DNA of 64,000 nt, taken from contig CAVIJD010000006.1 in NCBI GenBank assembly GCA_963643165.1, positions 12,265-76,264 of the forward strand, read 5' to 3'. The notes beneath the pieces were generated by a model that searched no databases, had not been told where the DNA came from, and saw only the letters and a list, made by a program, of their open reading frames with translations. A program made the position numbers and the translations under genes. Of this stretch, positions 6,734-16,812 are shown one piece after another. The DNA comes from F23-D06 sp963643165. Its GTDB lineage: Bacteria > Bacteroidota > Bacteroidia > Bacteroidales > WCHB1-69. The first letter of the stretch is position 1. The number at the start of each line of letters is the position of its first letter.

Positions 6734-8395
6734 ATGAAAAAGATTGTTGCGATAGCCTTGCTTTTTTTCACTTTTCAAACAGTTGTCATACCCACAACTT
6801 TTGCCCAAAAGCTGAAGCCTGCCGAGGTGCCTGAAAACGTAACGCAAGCCATGGACTTCCAGTACCCCTACGTCAAAGTATCTGCATGGCAGTTGGAAAA
6901 CAACATTTACATTGCCACTTTCAAGGACGACGGATCGACGGGCAAGGCGCACATCACCCCCGACGGCAAATGGCTGCGCACCACCTACGACGTGAAGCGC
7001 GACGAGTTGCCGTCCGTCATCACCGAATACGTCAAAGCCAACTTTCCCGAATTCATCATCGACGTGTCGTGCCTGGAGGAGAAAGGCGACGAGGCTCTGC
7101 GCTATTACCTGGAAGTCAAGGAGGACGGCATCGGCTTCAAGCCCTCGATACTCTATTTCAGCAATGCCGGCAAATTGCTGTCCAGAAAAGACCCCGAGGG
7201 TTTCGTAGATCCTTTAGCCCCAAAACCGGACAAGACCGCCGTGCAGAAGCCCGTGAAGAAGGATGAGTCCAAGCCGGCTGCCGCCAAAACCACGACGGCA
7301 AAGAGCGGCACAAATGCCAAACCGACAGCCTCAAAACCGACAGCCTCAAAACCGACAGCCAAGCCAACAACCAAGCCCGTTGCTGCAAAACCGGCCGCCA
7401 AGCCCGCCGCCAAGCCGACATCAAAACCTGCTCCGCAGAAGCCTGCTGCAACGAACGACAAAAACAAGACTGAAGACAAAAAGAAAAAAGAGAAGCCGGA
7501 ACCTGTCATCAAAGACGAATTCGGAAACATCGCCCTGAAAGAGAACACCATACCAGATGTGGTCAAAAAAGGATTGGCCAAGAAAGTGATGCACCCCGAA
7601 GAACTGCACTGGTTCAACATTGACAACGCATACGTGGCAAAGTGCATCAACAGCGGAAAGAAGACCTCCGTATATCTCACCAAAGAGGGTGTCTGGACCA
7701 AAACCTTGACCTCGCTGCCCGAAGAGTCGGTCACGGGTCCTATGCTCAAACATCTCAACGACTATTACAAAGGGTTCAAGTTCAAGTCGGCCCTCAAAGA
7801 GCAGCGCGCCGACAAGAACGACAAGACTATGGTTGAATTTTATGAGAAGGCCAACTACAAGAACAAATTAGTGACCACCGTCATCTTTGACAAAACCGGC
7901 AAACTCATCCGCACCATTGATGCCGAGCCGCTGCCAGAAGTGGCTGAGGAAGAGTCGGCTGAAGATGCTGACTTGGAGCGTTACTACAAGAAAATGAACA
8001 TGTCGCTCGACGACAACGGGGCCGACCGCATTCCGGAGAACATCCGCGCCGTGTTCAAACTGAAGTACCCTCGCATCACGAATGTGGAATGGAAAGAGAA
8101 CGATGAGATGAACTACGAAGCGCACTATTACAGCGCACGCGGCAAAGAGATCTGCGTCATCAACAGCCTCGGCACCATAGTGGAAACCATGGTACAAGGG
8201 AAACCGGACAATCTCTCCTCTGCCATTCAGGACTACCTCAAAAAAGAATACAAAAACACGAAAGTCACTGAATTTTACACCGTCAAAAGAATCGCTGACA
8301 AACTTACGCTCTATAAAGTCATAGTTCAAGACAAAAAGACAAAAGAAGAATCAGAGTTGTGGTTCAACATGTCCGGGAAACCTTTCAACATGTAA
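6734..8395 (+). CDS. Exported protein with three PepSY/BLIP-like repeats
   Basis: Secreted or periplasmic protein of 553 residues with a signal peptide (1-25, cleavage near TTFAQ). Three repeats of about 120 residues can be seen, each beginning with a 'VP/IP-x-x-[VI]' helix and holding strands with 'W-x-x-[NE]-[DN]-x-Y-x-A' and a 'Y-x-x-x-G-K-L/W-x-x-T' turn; these resemble the PepSY-like, beta-lactamase-inhibitor-like domains common in Bacteroidetes. Repeat 1 spans about 30-160, repeat 2 about 265-400, repeat 3 about 430-553. Between repeats 1 and 2 lies a 95-residue linker (about 163-258) made almost only of K, P, A, T and S, probably an extended spacer. First gene of a four-gene operon. 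Function unknown. Confidence 0.75.
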   Translation: MKKIVAIALLFFTFQTVVIPTTFAQKLKPAEVPENVTQAMDFQYPYVKVSAWQLENNIYIATFKDDGSTGKAHITPDGKWLRTTYDVKRDELPSVITEYVKANFPEFIIDVSCLEEKGDEALRYYLEVKEDGIGFKPSILYFSNAGKLLSRKDPEGFVDPLAPKPDKTAVQKPVKKDESKPAAAKTTTAKSGTNAKPTASKPTASKPTAKPTTKPVAAKPAAKPAAKPTSKPAPQKPAATNDKNKTEDKKKKEKPEPVIKDEFGNIALKENTIPDVVKKGLAKKVMHPEELHWFNIDNAYVAKCINSGKKTSVYLTKEGVWTKTLTSLPEESVTGPMLKHLNDYYKGFKFKSALKEQRADKNDKTMVEFYEKANYKNKLVTTVIFDKTGKLIRTIDAEPLPEVAEEESAEDADLERYYKKMNMSLDDNGADRIPENIRAVFKLKYPRITNVEWKENDEMNYEAHYYSARGKEICVINSLGTIVETMVQGKPDNLSSAIQDYLKKEYKNTKVTEFYTVKRIADKLTLYKVIVQDKKTKEESELWFNMSGKPFNM

Positions 8396-8401
8396 TCGCT
8401 C

Positions 8402-11400
8402 ATGAAAAGATTTTTTCTGCTGACCTCGTTGCTGCTTGTCCTGTTCTCCCTGCAGGCGCAGCGTTTCAAAGCCTTCACAGAAGACCCCGCCAACACGGTG
8501 GAAGAGATGAAACAATACCTCTCCACCGTCTCGAAAGACCGCCAAAGCGAGGCAAAAGACATGCTCGACGAGTTCACGCAGTTTTGGACCACGGGCATTG
8601 ACCCCGACAACCAGCAGACTTTCCTGCGCGAAGCTAACTTCTTGCTGCACCGCAAATTCAGGCCCATACCGCAATTCAGGTCCTACCTGCATGCCTATAT
8701 GTCGTTTGCTGCCGGCGACTATGCAGCGGAGACCGAGACCTGGGGCAAGATTGTAGAGTATCATGCCACCCACCAGACCACCCGTTTCCAAGAGAACATG
8801 CTGCTGTACGAGCGTTTTTTCAAAAACAACACCCTCTATCAGGAAGACAATGTAAGGTGGGAAGCATTAGGGCAGGCAACAGTTATGGGGTTCGACAAAG
8901 AGCCCTATTTTGATTTTCAGGAGATTGACCTCCTGGGGCACTCCGTCAAGGACAGTCTTACCGTAAAAGGGGTGAGCGGCCGTTACTATCCCGAGAAAAT
9001 CCGGTTTGACGCCAAACAAGGCATTGTTTTTTGGGAACGGGCAGGGTTGCCCGAAGACGTGCGGGCCGAATTTGGCGCGTTCAGCATCGACATGCGGTTC
9101 CCGAAAGTGCAGGCCGAGAATGCCACATTCTATTATCCGGCACTGTTCGACCACCCCATCAAAGGCATCGTCACTGACAAGGCCGTGCTGCCCACCTCAG
9201 AAGAGAAAGCAACCTATCCCCGCTTTGTAAGTTATGACAAAACATTGACCATCAACAATCTATACCCTGACGTGAACTATATCGGCGGCTTCGAGTTGCG
9301 GGGGGCTTCCATCTATGGCAACTCCTCGGGCGACACGCTGGCGAATGTCACCATCATGCGTGACGGCAAAGTCATCATACGGGCGGCATCGCGGAGTTTC
9401 CTGATCCGGCCTACCAACCTGCTGTCAGAAGACTCGAAAGTGAGCATCTATATTGACGAAGACTCCATCTTCCACCCTGCCGCCAACTTCAAATTCAACA
9501 ACGAGACCAAAGAGTTGCTCATCTCCCGTCCGAAACTGGGTGTCGGGCGGTCGCCGTTCTTCGACTCGTACCACAAGCTCGACATCACCGTAGAGTCCAT
9601 CCAATGGAACACCTCCGAAGAGCGCATCGAATTCAAGCCCATCGTGGGCAATACCAGCGAGCAGTCGGCCATCTTTGAGTCGCAGAACTTCTACGACGAG
9701 TCTGTGATGCACGAAATCGCCGGCTTCAACAACGTGAACCCGCTCTACACCTTGTGGCAGCTCTTCTACTCCGGCGGCTTTGAAGACCTCACCATCGAAG
9801 AGGTCATCAACTGGTTTCACAAACCGCCGCTCGACATCAAAGCCATGATGATCGACTTTGCCGCAAGAGGCTTCATCGAATATGACGTGGTGAACAACCA
9901 CATCCACTACCGCAGCAAGATAGCCCAATACCTCAACAACCAGGTCAAAAAGAAAGACTACGACTACATACGGCTGGAGTCCAAGACGCACTATGCCTCA
10001 ATGGACCTGCTCACCAACGACCTGAAAGTTACGGGGTGCGACTTCTTTGTCTTAAGCGACCCGCAGATCGTAAACGTTTATCCCATGAACGAACGTGTCA
10101 CCGTCAAGAAAAACCGCGACATGACATTCTCGGGGCGGGTCATTGGCGGTCTTTTCGACTTTGTGGCGCACAACTGCGAGTTCAACTACGACCGTTTTCT
10201 GGTTGACATGGATGTCATCGACTCGCTCATCATGTACGTTGAAGACAAAAACGGGCAGATGGACATGTACGGCGACTATCCGCTGAAGCAGGTGCGCGGA
10301 CGCATCGAAGAGCTCTCCGGAGTGTTGTATATAGACGTGCCCGGCAACAAGTCAGGGATGACCGACTATCCCGACTATCCCATCTTCGAGGCCAGGAAGG
10401 GCGGCAAAGTGTTCTACGACCAACCCTACGTCTTAGGCGGCGTGTATGACCGCAACCGGTTCTACTATGCCGTCAACAAATTCAGGATTGTCAACCTCGA
10501 CAACTTCGTCATTGACTCCATGAAATTCACAGGGTCACTCATATCGGGCAACATCTTCCCCGACATAGCCGAGCCTTTAAAAGTAATGCCCGACTTCTCG
10601 TTCGGTTTCACCCACCAGGCTGCCGGCTTGCCCATGTACGGCGGCAAAGGCTCCTATCAAGGGGTCATCGACCTCAGCAACCGGGGGCTTCGCGGCAACG
10701 GGAACATTGACTACATCACCTCCCACACCGTCTCCGACAGTTTGGTGTTCTACCTCGACTCCACCAACGGCGCAGCCAACAGCCACCTTGTCGAAGAGCA
10801 GCTTGGCGGCGTAGAATTTCCCGTGGCCTCCATGGACGAGGGATACTTACATTGGGAGCCATATCAGGACCAGATGTTCGTCCACACCATCGACAACCCC
10901 ATGTCCATCTTCAAAGAGACGGAGTTGACCGGCAATTCCGTCATCACCCCGCATGGCATGTACGGCACCGGCATTGTCAAATTTGACCGCGCCGACATCA
11001 CCTCGAGGAAATTCCAGTTCAAGCACCACGAGCTTCTTGCCGACACCGCCGACCTCCGCATCTACGACATACGGAAAGGCGAAGACATCGCATTCTCAAC
11101 CGACAACTACAAGTCGCACATAGACTTCAAGACCCGTAAGGGTAACTTCAAAGCCAACGGCGAAGCCTCTGTCGTCTATTTCGTCAAAAACGAAATCAAG
11201 GCCAAATCTTCGGAGTTCGACTGGGACCCCATCGACTCCACCCTGCTTCGTTTCAAGTGGGAAGACCCGCACAAGAACACCGACATTGACAACACCCCCT
11301 CGCGCGAGTTGGTAGATATGCACAGCACGGGCAACGAACTCTATGCGGCAGACCCCAACGTCGGCTACCAGTTCAACGCCGTCACCGCCGAGTTTGACTT

Positions 11401-12883
11401 TACCGAGAATGTCATCTATGCCCACGGCGTGCGCTTCATCAACGTGGGCGACGCGGCCGTAATTCCGGCAAAAGGCGATGTCATCATCCGAGAGAAAGCG
11501 GCCATGGACGAACTGAAGAAATCGCGCATCCTGGCAGGACGCGAGAACAAATACCACGAACTCTACGACTGCAACACCCGAATACACACCGTTTCAAAAT
11601 TCTATGCCAACGGCTATTACGATTATGTTGACGAAAACGAGCAGATACAGAAACTCTATTTTGACACCCTCTATTTCAACAAAGAGACCTACGGTGATGC
11701 CCGCATCCCCGCCGAGATGAACTTCCAGTTCAGCGACCGGTTCGGTTTCAGCGGCCGTGCCGAACTGCACAGCACCCAACCGTTCCTCTCCTACTTCGGC
11801 GGCGTGGAGATCCGGCACGACTGCGACACGTTGCGGCACGCACCCATGAAGATCCTGCAGCAAGTGGACCCGAAAAACATCATGCTGCAAGTTCATGACC
11901 GCACCAAAGACATGGACGACCGCAAAGTGGTGGTGGCCATCACCTCGTCAAACAAGACAGGACGGATTTACACGGCATTCGGCGAGGCCAAAGACGAGTT
12001 TAACGACGCCGAATACATCAACGTGTTCGGGTACATCACCTACGACCGCGAAACGCACGAGTTCAAGGCCGCCTCGATGGAGAAACTGCAAGACCCCTCC
12101 GTGCCCGGCAACATCATCACCCTCAACACCGACAACTGCGTGGCTACCGGCACCGGCACTATAGACATGGGCACCAAACTCGGACGTGTCAAGTTCTCCA
12201 CCAACGGCACAATCATCAACTACATCAAAGCCGACTCCGCCGAGATGCACCTCACCACCTCGCTCGATTTCTTCTTCAACGAAGAGTCGATGAAATGCCT
12301 CACCAAAACCCTGGAAAGCGCCTCCTCCTTAGATTTTGTGGATGTCTCTTCTGACGAGGCCTTCGACATGGCCCTGTATAATATATTAGGTAAGGAAGAA
12401 TACCAACGCTACACCCGCAACGTGGCCCTTGGCAACCAACGGCGGCTGCCGGAAGCCCTGCGCGTGAAGTTCCTCTTCTCCAACATCGACTTTGAATGGG
12501 ACAAAGACCTGCACACTTTCAAGTCGCAGACCGTGTTGCCGCTCATTGTATGCAACGCCAAGCAGATTTACAAGATGGTGCCGGGACGTATCGTGATAGA
12601 AAAACGGGGCTCGCGCAACAGGCTGTACCTCTATTTCGAGATTGACAACCAATATTACTATTTCCAATTCGAGAACAACTCCGTATCGGGATACTCTTCC
12701 GACAAGGCTTTCAACGAGGCCATCAAGAACACTAAACCCAAGAACAAGTCGCTTGCCCCTGACAACGCCAAGGGGTTGCCCTCTTTCTCCTACAAGTTAG
12801 GCAGTCTTGGCTGGAAAAACAAGTTCGTGAAGAAATATTTCACCAATATTGACAAAGAAGAAGACGAAGAAAACGACGATTAG
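8402..12883 (+). CDS. Very large exported protein, function unknown
   Basis: 1493 residues with a clear signal peptide (MKRFFLLTSLLLVLFSLQAQ). No family is recognised with certainty. After an alpha-helical N-terminal part (about 20-150) most of the chain is predicted beta-rich with many short D/N/G turns; a short helical, winged-helix-like insertion lies near residues 465-530 (VINWFHKPPLDIKAMMIDF). Stretches in the second half (e.g. VYFVKNEIKAKSSEF) recall the repetitive beta folds of OstA/LptA or AsmA-type envelope proteins, but this is only a resemblance. The C-terminus is a charged tail ending EEDEENDD. No lipobox, TonB or sorting domain. It follows the PepSY-like gene by 6 bases and abuts the DAHP synthase gene, so it is cotranscribed. 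Confidence 0.7.
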   Translation: MKRFFLLTSLLLVLFSLQAQRFKAFTEDPANTVEEMKQYLSTVSKDRQSEAKDMLDEFTQFWTTGIDPDNQQTFLREANFLLHRKFRPIPQFRSYLHAYMSFAAGDYAAETETWGKIVEYHATHQTTRFQENMLLYERFFKNNTLYQEDNVRWEALGQATVMGFDKEPYFDFQEIDLLGHSVKDSLTVKGVSGRYYPEKIRFDAKQGIVFWERAGLPEDVRAEFGAFSIDMRFPKVQAENATFYYPALFDHPIKGIVTDKAVLPTSEEKATYPRFVSYDKTLTINNLYPDVNYIGGFELRGASIYGNSSGDTLANVTIMRDGKVIIRAASRSFLIRPTNLLSEDSKVSIYIDEDSIFHPAANFKFNNETKELLISRPKLGVGRSPFFDSYHKLDITVESIQWNTSEERIEFKPIVGNTSEQSAIFESQNFYDESVMHEIAGFNNVNPLYTLWQLFYSGGFEDLTIEEVINWFHKPPLDIKAMMIDFAARGFIEYDVVNNHIHYRSKIAQYLNNQVKKKDYDYIRLESKTHYASMDLLTNDLKVTGCDFFVLSDPQIVNVYPMNERVTVKKNRDMTFSGRVIGGLFDFVAHNCEFNYDRFLVDMDVIDSLIMYVEDKNGQMDMYGDYPLKQVRGRIEELSGVLYIDVPGNKSGMTDYPDYPIFEARKGGKVFYDQPYVLGGVYDRNRFYYAVNKFRIVNLDNFVIDSMKFTGSLISGNIFPDIAEPLKVMPDFSFGFTHQAAGLPMYGGKGSYQGVIDLSNRGLRGNGNIDYITSHTVSDSLVFYLDSTNGAANSHLVEEQLGGVEFPVASMDEGYLHWEPYQDQMFVHTIDNPMSIFKETELTGNSVITPHGMYGTGIVKFDRADITSRKFQFKHHELLADTADLRIYDIRKGEDIAFSTDNYKSHIDFKTRKGNFKANGEASVVYFVKNEIKAKSSEFDWDPIDSTLLRFKWEDPHKNTDIDNTPSRELVDMHSTGNELYAADPNVGYQFNAVTAEFDFTENVIYAHGVRFINVGDAAVIPAKGDVIIREKAAMDELKKSRILAGRENKYHELYDCNTRIHTVSKFYANGYYDYVDENEQIQKLYFDTLYFNKETYGDARIPAEMNFQFSDRFGFSGRAELHSTQPFLSYFGGVEIRHDCDTLRHAPMKILQQVDPKNIMLQVHDRTKDMDDRKVVVAITSSNKTGRIYTAFGEAKDEFNDAEYINVFGYITYDRETHEFKAASMEKLQDPSVPGNIITLNTDNCVATGTGTIDMGTKLGRVKFSTNGTIINYIKADSAEMHLTTSLDFFFNEESMKCLTKTLESASSLDFVDVSSDEAFDMALYNILGKEEYQRYTRNVALGNQRRLPEALRVKFLFSNIDFEWDKDLHTFKSQTVLPLIVCNAKQIYKMVPGRIVIEKRGSRNRLYLYFEIDNQYYYFQFENNSVSGYSSDKAFNEAIKNTKPKNKSLAPDNAKGLPSFSYKLGSLGWKNKFVKKYFTNIDKEEDEENDD

Positions 12884-13921
12884 ATGAAACCTCTTTTGAT
12901 TGCCGGACCTTGTGCTGCGGAGAGTGAAAGACAAATTCAGGACACAGCGGCGCAATTGAGTATGGAGACCCGAAAGCGGAAGCTTCGTCTCGACTATTTC
13001 CGCGCTGGGGTCTGGAAACCGCGCAGCAGTCCGGACAGTTTTGCCGGCGCAGGTGAGCAGGCCTTGCCATGGCTGGCGGAAGTGCGGCGGCAATTCGGCT
13101 TTGAGGTCTGCGTGGAAGTGCTCTCGGCCAAAGACATTGAGCAGTGTCTCAAATACGGCATCACGGCGTTTTGGACTGGGGCGCGCACGGGGGTCAATCC
13201 CGAAGATGTGCAGACCCTCGCGGATGCCGTGCGCGGCGTGCCATGCACAGTTATGGTCAAAAATCCGCTGATCCCGGACCTTAAACTCTGGCGCGGCAAC
13301 ATCGAGCGTTTTCAACGTGCCGGTGTCCAAAGCGTAATGGCCATTCACCGCGGCTTCGCCCTACGTAGCGAGAATGTCTATCGCAATGCCCCCTGCTGGG
13401 AATTACCCGTCGAACTGAAAGTGGCCATGCCTGAACTTCCGGTGCTTTGCGACCCCTCGCACCTGTGCGGCAACGTGAAATGGATACCGCAAGTTGCCCA
13501 ACTGGCCATGCACTACGGCTTTGACGGTCTGATGGCCGAATGTCACTGCACCCCTGACACGGCTCTGAGCGATGCCGCACAGCAACTGACCCCCGAAGCG
13601 TGGGGCGAGATGGTGAGCCGGCTGGACTTCAAGACCGGGAACTCCGACTGTATGCTAATCAAACAGCGCGCCCTGCTCGAAAACATAGACACCCAACTGA
13701 GCGAACTGCTCGCAAGGCGCATGACCGCCGTGGAGGAGATTGCCCGTATCAAAAAAGAAAATGATATGGCCATCGTACAACCTCAACAATGGAACCAAGT
13801 AAAAAAACGTTATCTGAAACCTGACATGGACGAAGATTACCGTCAATTCATAGAACAATTTCTGCTGCTGCTCCATCAAGCATCCATCAACCGACAAAAC
13901 AACATCACTAATGAACAATAA
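12884..13921 (+). CDS. Bifunctional DAHP synthase / chorismate mutase
   Basis: Catalyses the first step of the shikimate pathway (PEP + erythrose-4-phosphate to DAHP) and chorismate to prephenate. Residues 1-260 are a type I-beta/KDO8P-like DAHP synthase barrel: IAGPCAAES at the start, FRAGVWKPRSSP for PEP binding, MVKNP, and CDPSHLCG with metal-binding residues, plus AECHCTPDTALSD. Residues about 262-345 are an AroQ-type chorismate mutase helix bundle (LLENIDTQLSELLARRM...EIARIKK). This domain order is the usual one in Bacteroidetes and links prephenate formation to feedback control of DAHP synthase. The ATG follows the upstream stop codon with no gap; the 3' end overlaps the protease gene by 11 bases. 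Confidence 0.93.
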   Translation: MKPLLIAGPCAAESERQIQDTAAQLSMETRKRKLRLDYFRAGVWKPRSSPDSFAGAGEQALPWLAEVRRQFGFEVCVEVLSAKDIEQCLKYGITAFWTGARTGVNPEDVQTLADAVRGVPCTVMVKNPLIPDLKLWRGNIERFQRAGVQSVMAIHRGFALRSENVYRNAPCWELPVELKVAMPELPVLCDPSHLCGNVKWIPQVAQLAMHYGFDGLMAECHCTPDTALSDAAQQLTPEAWGEMVSRLDFKTGNSDCMLIKQRALLENIDTQLSELLARRMTAVEEIARIKKENDMAIVQPQQWNQVKKRYLKPDMDEDYRQFIEQFLLLLHQASINRQNNITNEQ

Positions 13922-15503
13922 AAAATACAACGGCTGGCTTTTTTTCCTGTATCTGCTGATCGCTTTCCTGTTCGGCGTTTCTGTGGCCATCAACTTTCTC
14001 CCCTCCCGCAAAAGTTCCATATCGAATGCCCAAATGGGGAAACTCAACGAGGTGATGAACTACATCAGCCAATACTATGTTGACCCTGTAAACATTGACT
14101 CCGTATATGACCAGGCCATCAGTGCGGTGCTGCAAGGGCTGGACCCGCACTCTGCCTACGCAACGCCTGAGGAAAACAAGACGATGATGGAATCCCTGAA
14201 CGGCGCATTCGAGGGGGTTGGCATACAGTTCAGGATCATGAACGACACCGTGATGGTCATTGCTACCGTATCGGGAGGACCTGCCGAGAAGAGCGGCGTG
14301 CGTGCCGGAGACCGCATCGTGTCGGTAAACGGCAAGTCGATTGTGGGCGCATCTAATGACCAGGTATTCAAACTGCTGCGTGGCAAAAAAGGCACAACCG
14401 TGAAAGTGGGCGTGAAACGCAGCGGCGTGAAAGACCTCTGCACCTACAACATCACGCGCAACATCATCCCTACTTATACCCTTGATGTGGCCTATATGAT
14501 TGATACTCAGACCGGCTACATCAAAATCAACGAGTTTGGCAGCACCACACAAGAGGAATTTGCCAACGCACTCGTCAAGTTAAAAGGCAAAGGCATGACC
14601 AAGTTAGTGTTAGACCTGCGCGGCAACGCAGGCGGGTTTTTGGATGCCGCCATCGGTGTGTGCGACGAAATGCTGCAAAAAAAACAGAAAATAGTGTCCG
14701 TGGAAGGACAGAAAATTCGCCCCGAGGTCTTTTACGCCACCAACAAAGGCCATTTCCAAGAGGGCGATGTTGTGGTGCTGATTGATGACTTCAGCGCCTC
14801 CGCCTCCGAGATTGTGGCCGGCGCCATACAAGACAACGACCGCGGCTTTATCGTTGGTCGCCGGTCGTTCGGCAAAGGACTGGTGCAACGGCAGTTCGAC
14901 TTGTCCGACAAGTCCACCATCCGGCTGACCACCGCACGCTACCACACGCCCAGCGGACGCTGCATACAACGCAACTACAAAAACGGCACCGAAGCCTACT
15001 ATGATGAAATCTACGAACGCCTCGCCAACGGTGAGATGGAAAACATAGACAGCATAAAACAAGACAAGTCGCTGATTTACAAAACTTCCGGAGGACGAAC
15101 CGTCTATGGCGGCGGTGGCATTATGCCCGACTATTTTGTGCCTATACACAAAGGCCACGACCTGGACGGTTATTACCAGATCGCCAATTCAGCCGCACTC
15201 GTCCAATTTGCTTTCAACTATACCAACGAGCACAAAGACGTTCTGAAGAAAAACTTCCCGTCAACGGACGCTTTTCTCAAAAATATGGCCATTCCCGACC
15301 AAGAATTGAAAGCATTGACAGCCTATTATGCTAAGATTACGCACAAAAGTGTACCCGCATTAACGGCCAACTCCAAGAAAGAGCTGAAAGTTTGGCTCAA
15401 GGCACTCATCGGACGCAACCTCTACGGCGACGAGGCTTTCTACCCGGTCATCAACGAAACCGACGAAACCATCGCCAAAGCCCTTGAAGTGCTGAAGAGA
15501 TAA
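13911..15503 (+). CDS. C-terminal processing peptidase, S41 family
   Basis: Periplasmic/membrane-anchored serine protease with a Ser-Lys dyad that trims protein C-termini (CtpA/Prc type). The 530-residue protein has an N-terminal membrane anchor (about 8-28), a PDZ domain (about 85-170, with GVGIQF and SGVRAGDRI), and the S41 domain: catalytic serine in DFSASASEIVAGA and lysine in RSFGKGLVQ. A C-terminal extension of about 150 residues is typical of the Bacteroidetes members. Last gene of the PepSY-like / giant protein / DAHP synthase operon; start overlaps the previous stop. Confidence 0.92.
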   Translation: MNNKKYNGWLFFLYLLIAFLFGVSVAINFLPSRKSSISNAQMGKLNEVMNYISQYYVDPVNIDSVYDQAISAVLQGLDPHSAYATPEENKTMMESLNGAFEGVGIQFRIMNDTVMVIATVSGGPAEKSGVRAGDRIVSVNGKSIVGASNDQVFKLLRGKKGTTVKVGVKRSGVKDLCTYNITRNIIPTYTLDVAYMIDTQTGYIKINEFGSTTQEEFANALVKLKGKGMTKLVLDLRGNAGGFLDAAIGVCDEMLQKKQKIVSVEGQKIRPEVFYATNKGHFQEGDVVVLIDDFSASASEIVAGAIQDNDRGFIVGRRSFGKGLVQRQFDLSDKSTIRLTTARYHTPSGRCIQRNYKNGTEAYYDEIYERLANGEMENIDSIKQDKSLIYKTSGGRTVYGGGGIMPDYFVPIHKGHDLDGYYQIANSAALVQFAFNYTNEHKDVLKKNFPSTDAFLKNMAIPDQELKALTAYYAKITHKSVPALTANSKKELKVWLKALIGRNLYGDEAFYPVINETDETIAKALEVLKR

Positions 15504-15563
15504 ATGGCTAACCTTATTGATGCCCCAGCGCACAGGTTTGTGTGGCGGGCTCTTCCCGTTCGG

Positions 15564-16211
15564 CTACACCAGCGTCAGCAGTTCCGACGGATGGGCTATG
15601 ATGTAGTCGGCGTTGGCCGCTTGCAGTTCCTCACGGGTGCGGTATCCCCACAAAGCACCGGCAGCCTTGAGGCCAGCGGCATGGGCAGTCTGCATATCCA
15701 CCGAGGTGTCGCCCACATAGAGCGTATCGTCGCTTGAAAAGCCGGTATCTTGCAGGATGTCGAACACAATCTGCGGATTGGGCTTCGTGGGAATCCCCTT
15801 GCGTTGTCCGAAGATGGCCGCAAAATGGATGTCCGGGAAATAGTCCGCCATCAGCGGTGCTACCGCTTGGTGTATCTTGTTGGTAGCCACTGCCATCTTG
15901 ATGCCGGCAGCCTGTAGTTTGCGCAGCGTGTCGTGCATGCCGTCATACACCAACGTCTTGTCGTACATGTGTGTCGTATAGCGAGTAACAAATGCTTGGC
16001 GGCACGCTTCAAACACAACGCCTTGGCGGTGTTCTTCGGGCAGAATGCGCTGGATGAGCACTGCGATGCCGTCACCGACAAAATAGCGGTAGGCGTCTAA
16101 GGGATGTTCCGGGAATCCATGCTGACGAAGCACATAGTTGGCGGCATCGGCAAGGTCTTCGAGCGTGTTGAGGAGCGTCCCGTCCAGGTCAAAGATTACA
16201 AGTCGTGCCAT
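15564..16211 (-). CDS. HAD-family phosphatase (phosphoglycolate phosphatase-like)
   Basis: Cytoplasmic haloacid-dehalogenase-type phosphatase of 215 residues. Motif I is FDLDGTLLNT (residues 7-16, nucleophile D8 and acid D10), a cap domain follows (about 18-85), motif II is the threonine in ATNK, the lysine of motif III lies in TKPNP and motif IV is VGDTSVDMQTA. The closest well-known member is Gph, but substrate specificity in this family cannot be read from sequence. The ATG overlaps the stop of rfbC by one base (TAATG), so it is translated from the rfbC transcript. Confidence 0.85.
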   Translation of the reverse strand: MARLVIFDLDGTLLNTLEDLADAANYVLRQHGFPEHPLDAYRYFVGDGIAVLIQRILPEEHRQGVVFEACRQAFVTRYTTHMYDKTLVYDGMHDTLRKLQAAGIKMAVATNKIHQAVAPLMADYFPDIHFAAIFGQRKGIPTKPNPQIVFDILQDTGFSSDDTLYVGDTSVDMQTAHAAGLKAAGALWGYRTREELQAANADYIIAHPSELLTLV

Positions 16212-16774
16212 TATTTGCGGTATTGGTCATAGTCGAATGGAGAGTCAAAATCCTTGAGAAATGGGCCTGCCATGTCCTTTTCGGAGATGATGGGCGACTG
16301 CACCTGCCAGTCGAGGCCAAGGGCGGGGTCGTCAAAGCGAACATTGCCTTCGGAAGCCTTGTTGTAGAAAGCGGAGCACTTGTAGAAGAAGAGCGTACTG
16401 TCGTCAAGGGCGGCAAAGCCGTGAGCGAAGCCGGCGGGGATATAGAACTGCAAGAAGTTGTCGGCGGTAAGCAGCACTGAGAACCATTGTCCGTAGGTAG
16501 GGCTTCCCTTGCGGATGTCGAGGGCCACATCGAGGGCGGCGCCGTGCAACACACGCACCAACTTGGCCTGCGCAAAGGGCGGCTTTTGGAAATGAAGACC
16601 GCGCACTACGCCTTTCTGCGAACACGACTGGTTGTCTTGTACCCAATGCTCGACAATGCCTGCCTCGCTGAACCTTTTTTCGTTATAACTCTCCATAAAA
16701 TAGCCGCGTGCGTCCTGAAAAACGTCCGGTTTCAGCACCTTGAGGCCATTGATTGGTGTATCTTGTATTTGCAT
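16211..16774 (-). CDS. rfbC: dTDP-4-dehydrorhamnose 3,5-epimerase
   Basis: Epimerises dTDP-4-keto-6-deoxyglucose at C3 and C5 in dTDP-L-rhamnose synthesis. The 187-residue protein has the RmlC cupin signature: FQDARGYFMESYN at the N-terminus, the catalytic histidine in VVRGLHFQKPP, the LVRVLHGAALDVALDIRKGSPTYG region (seen as VLHGAALDVALDIR then GSPTYGQW), and IPAGFAHGFAAL. rfbA, rfbB and rfbD are not adjacent, so the rest of the pathway must be elsewhere. It lies 38 bases downstream of the ClC gene and overlaps the HAD gene by one base. Confidence 0.94.
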   Translation of the reverse strand: MQIQDTPINGLKVLKPDVFQDARGYFMESYNEKRFSEAGIVEHWVQDNQSCSQKGVVRGLHFQKPPFAQAKLVRVLHGAALDVALDIRKGSPTYGQWFSVLLTADNFLQFYIPAGFAHGFAALDDSTLFFYKCSAFYNKASEGNVRFDDPALGLDWQVQSPIISEKDMAGPFLKDFDSPFDYDQYRK

Positions 16775-16812
16775 CTTAACTTTAACTATTTATCCTAAAA
16801 AAAACGGCCCTA

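Noticed and set aside
7222..7500. K/P/A/T-rich segment as a frameshifted or low-quality region
   Set aside because: The frame stays open and the domains on each side are in the same frame, so it is a real flexible linker.
15504..15737. 77-codon plus-strand frame just after the CTP gene
   Set aside because: Its second half is antisense to the HAD phosphatase and it has no recognisable features.
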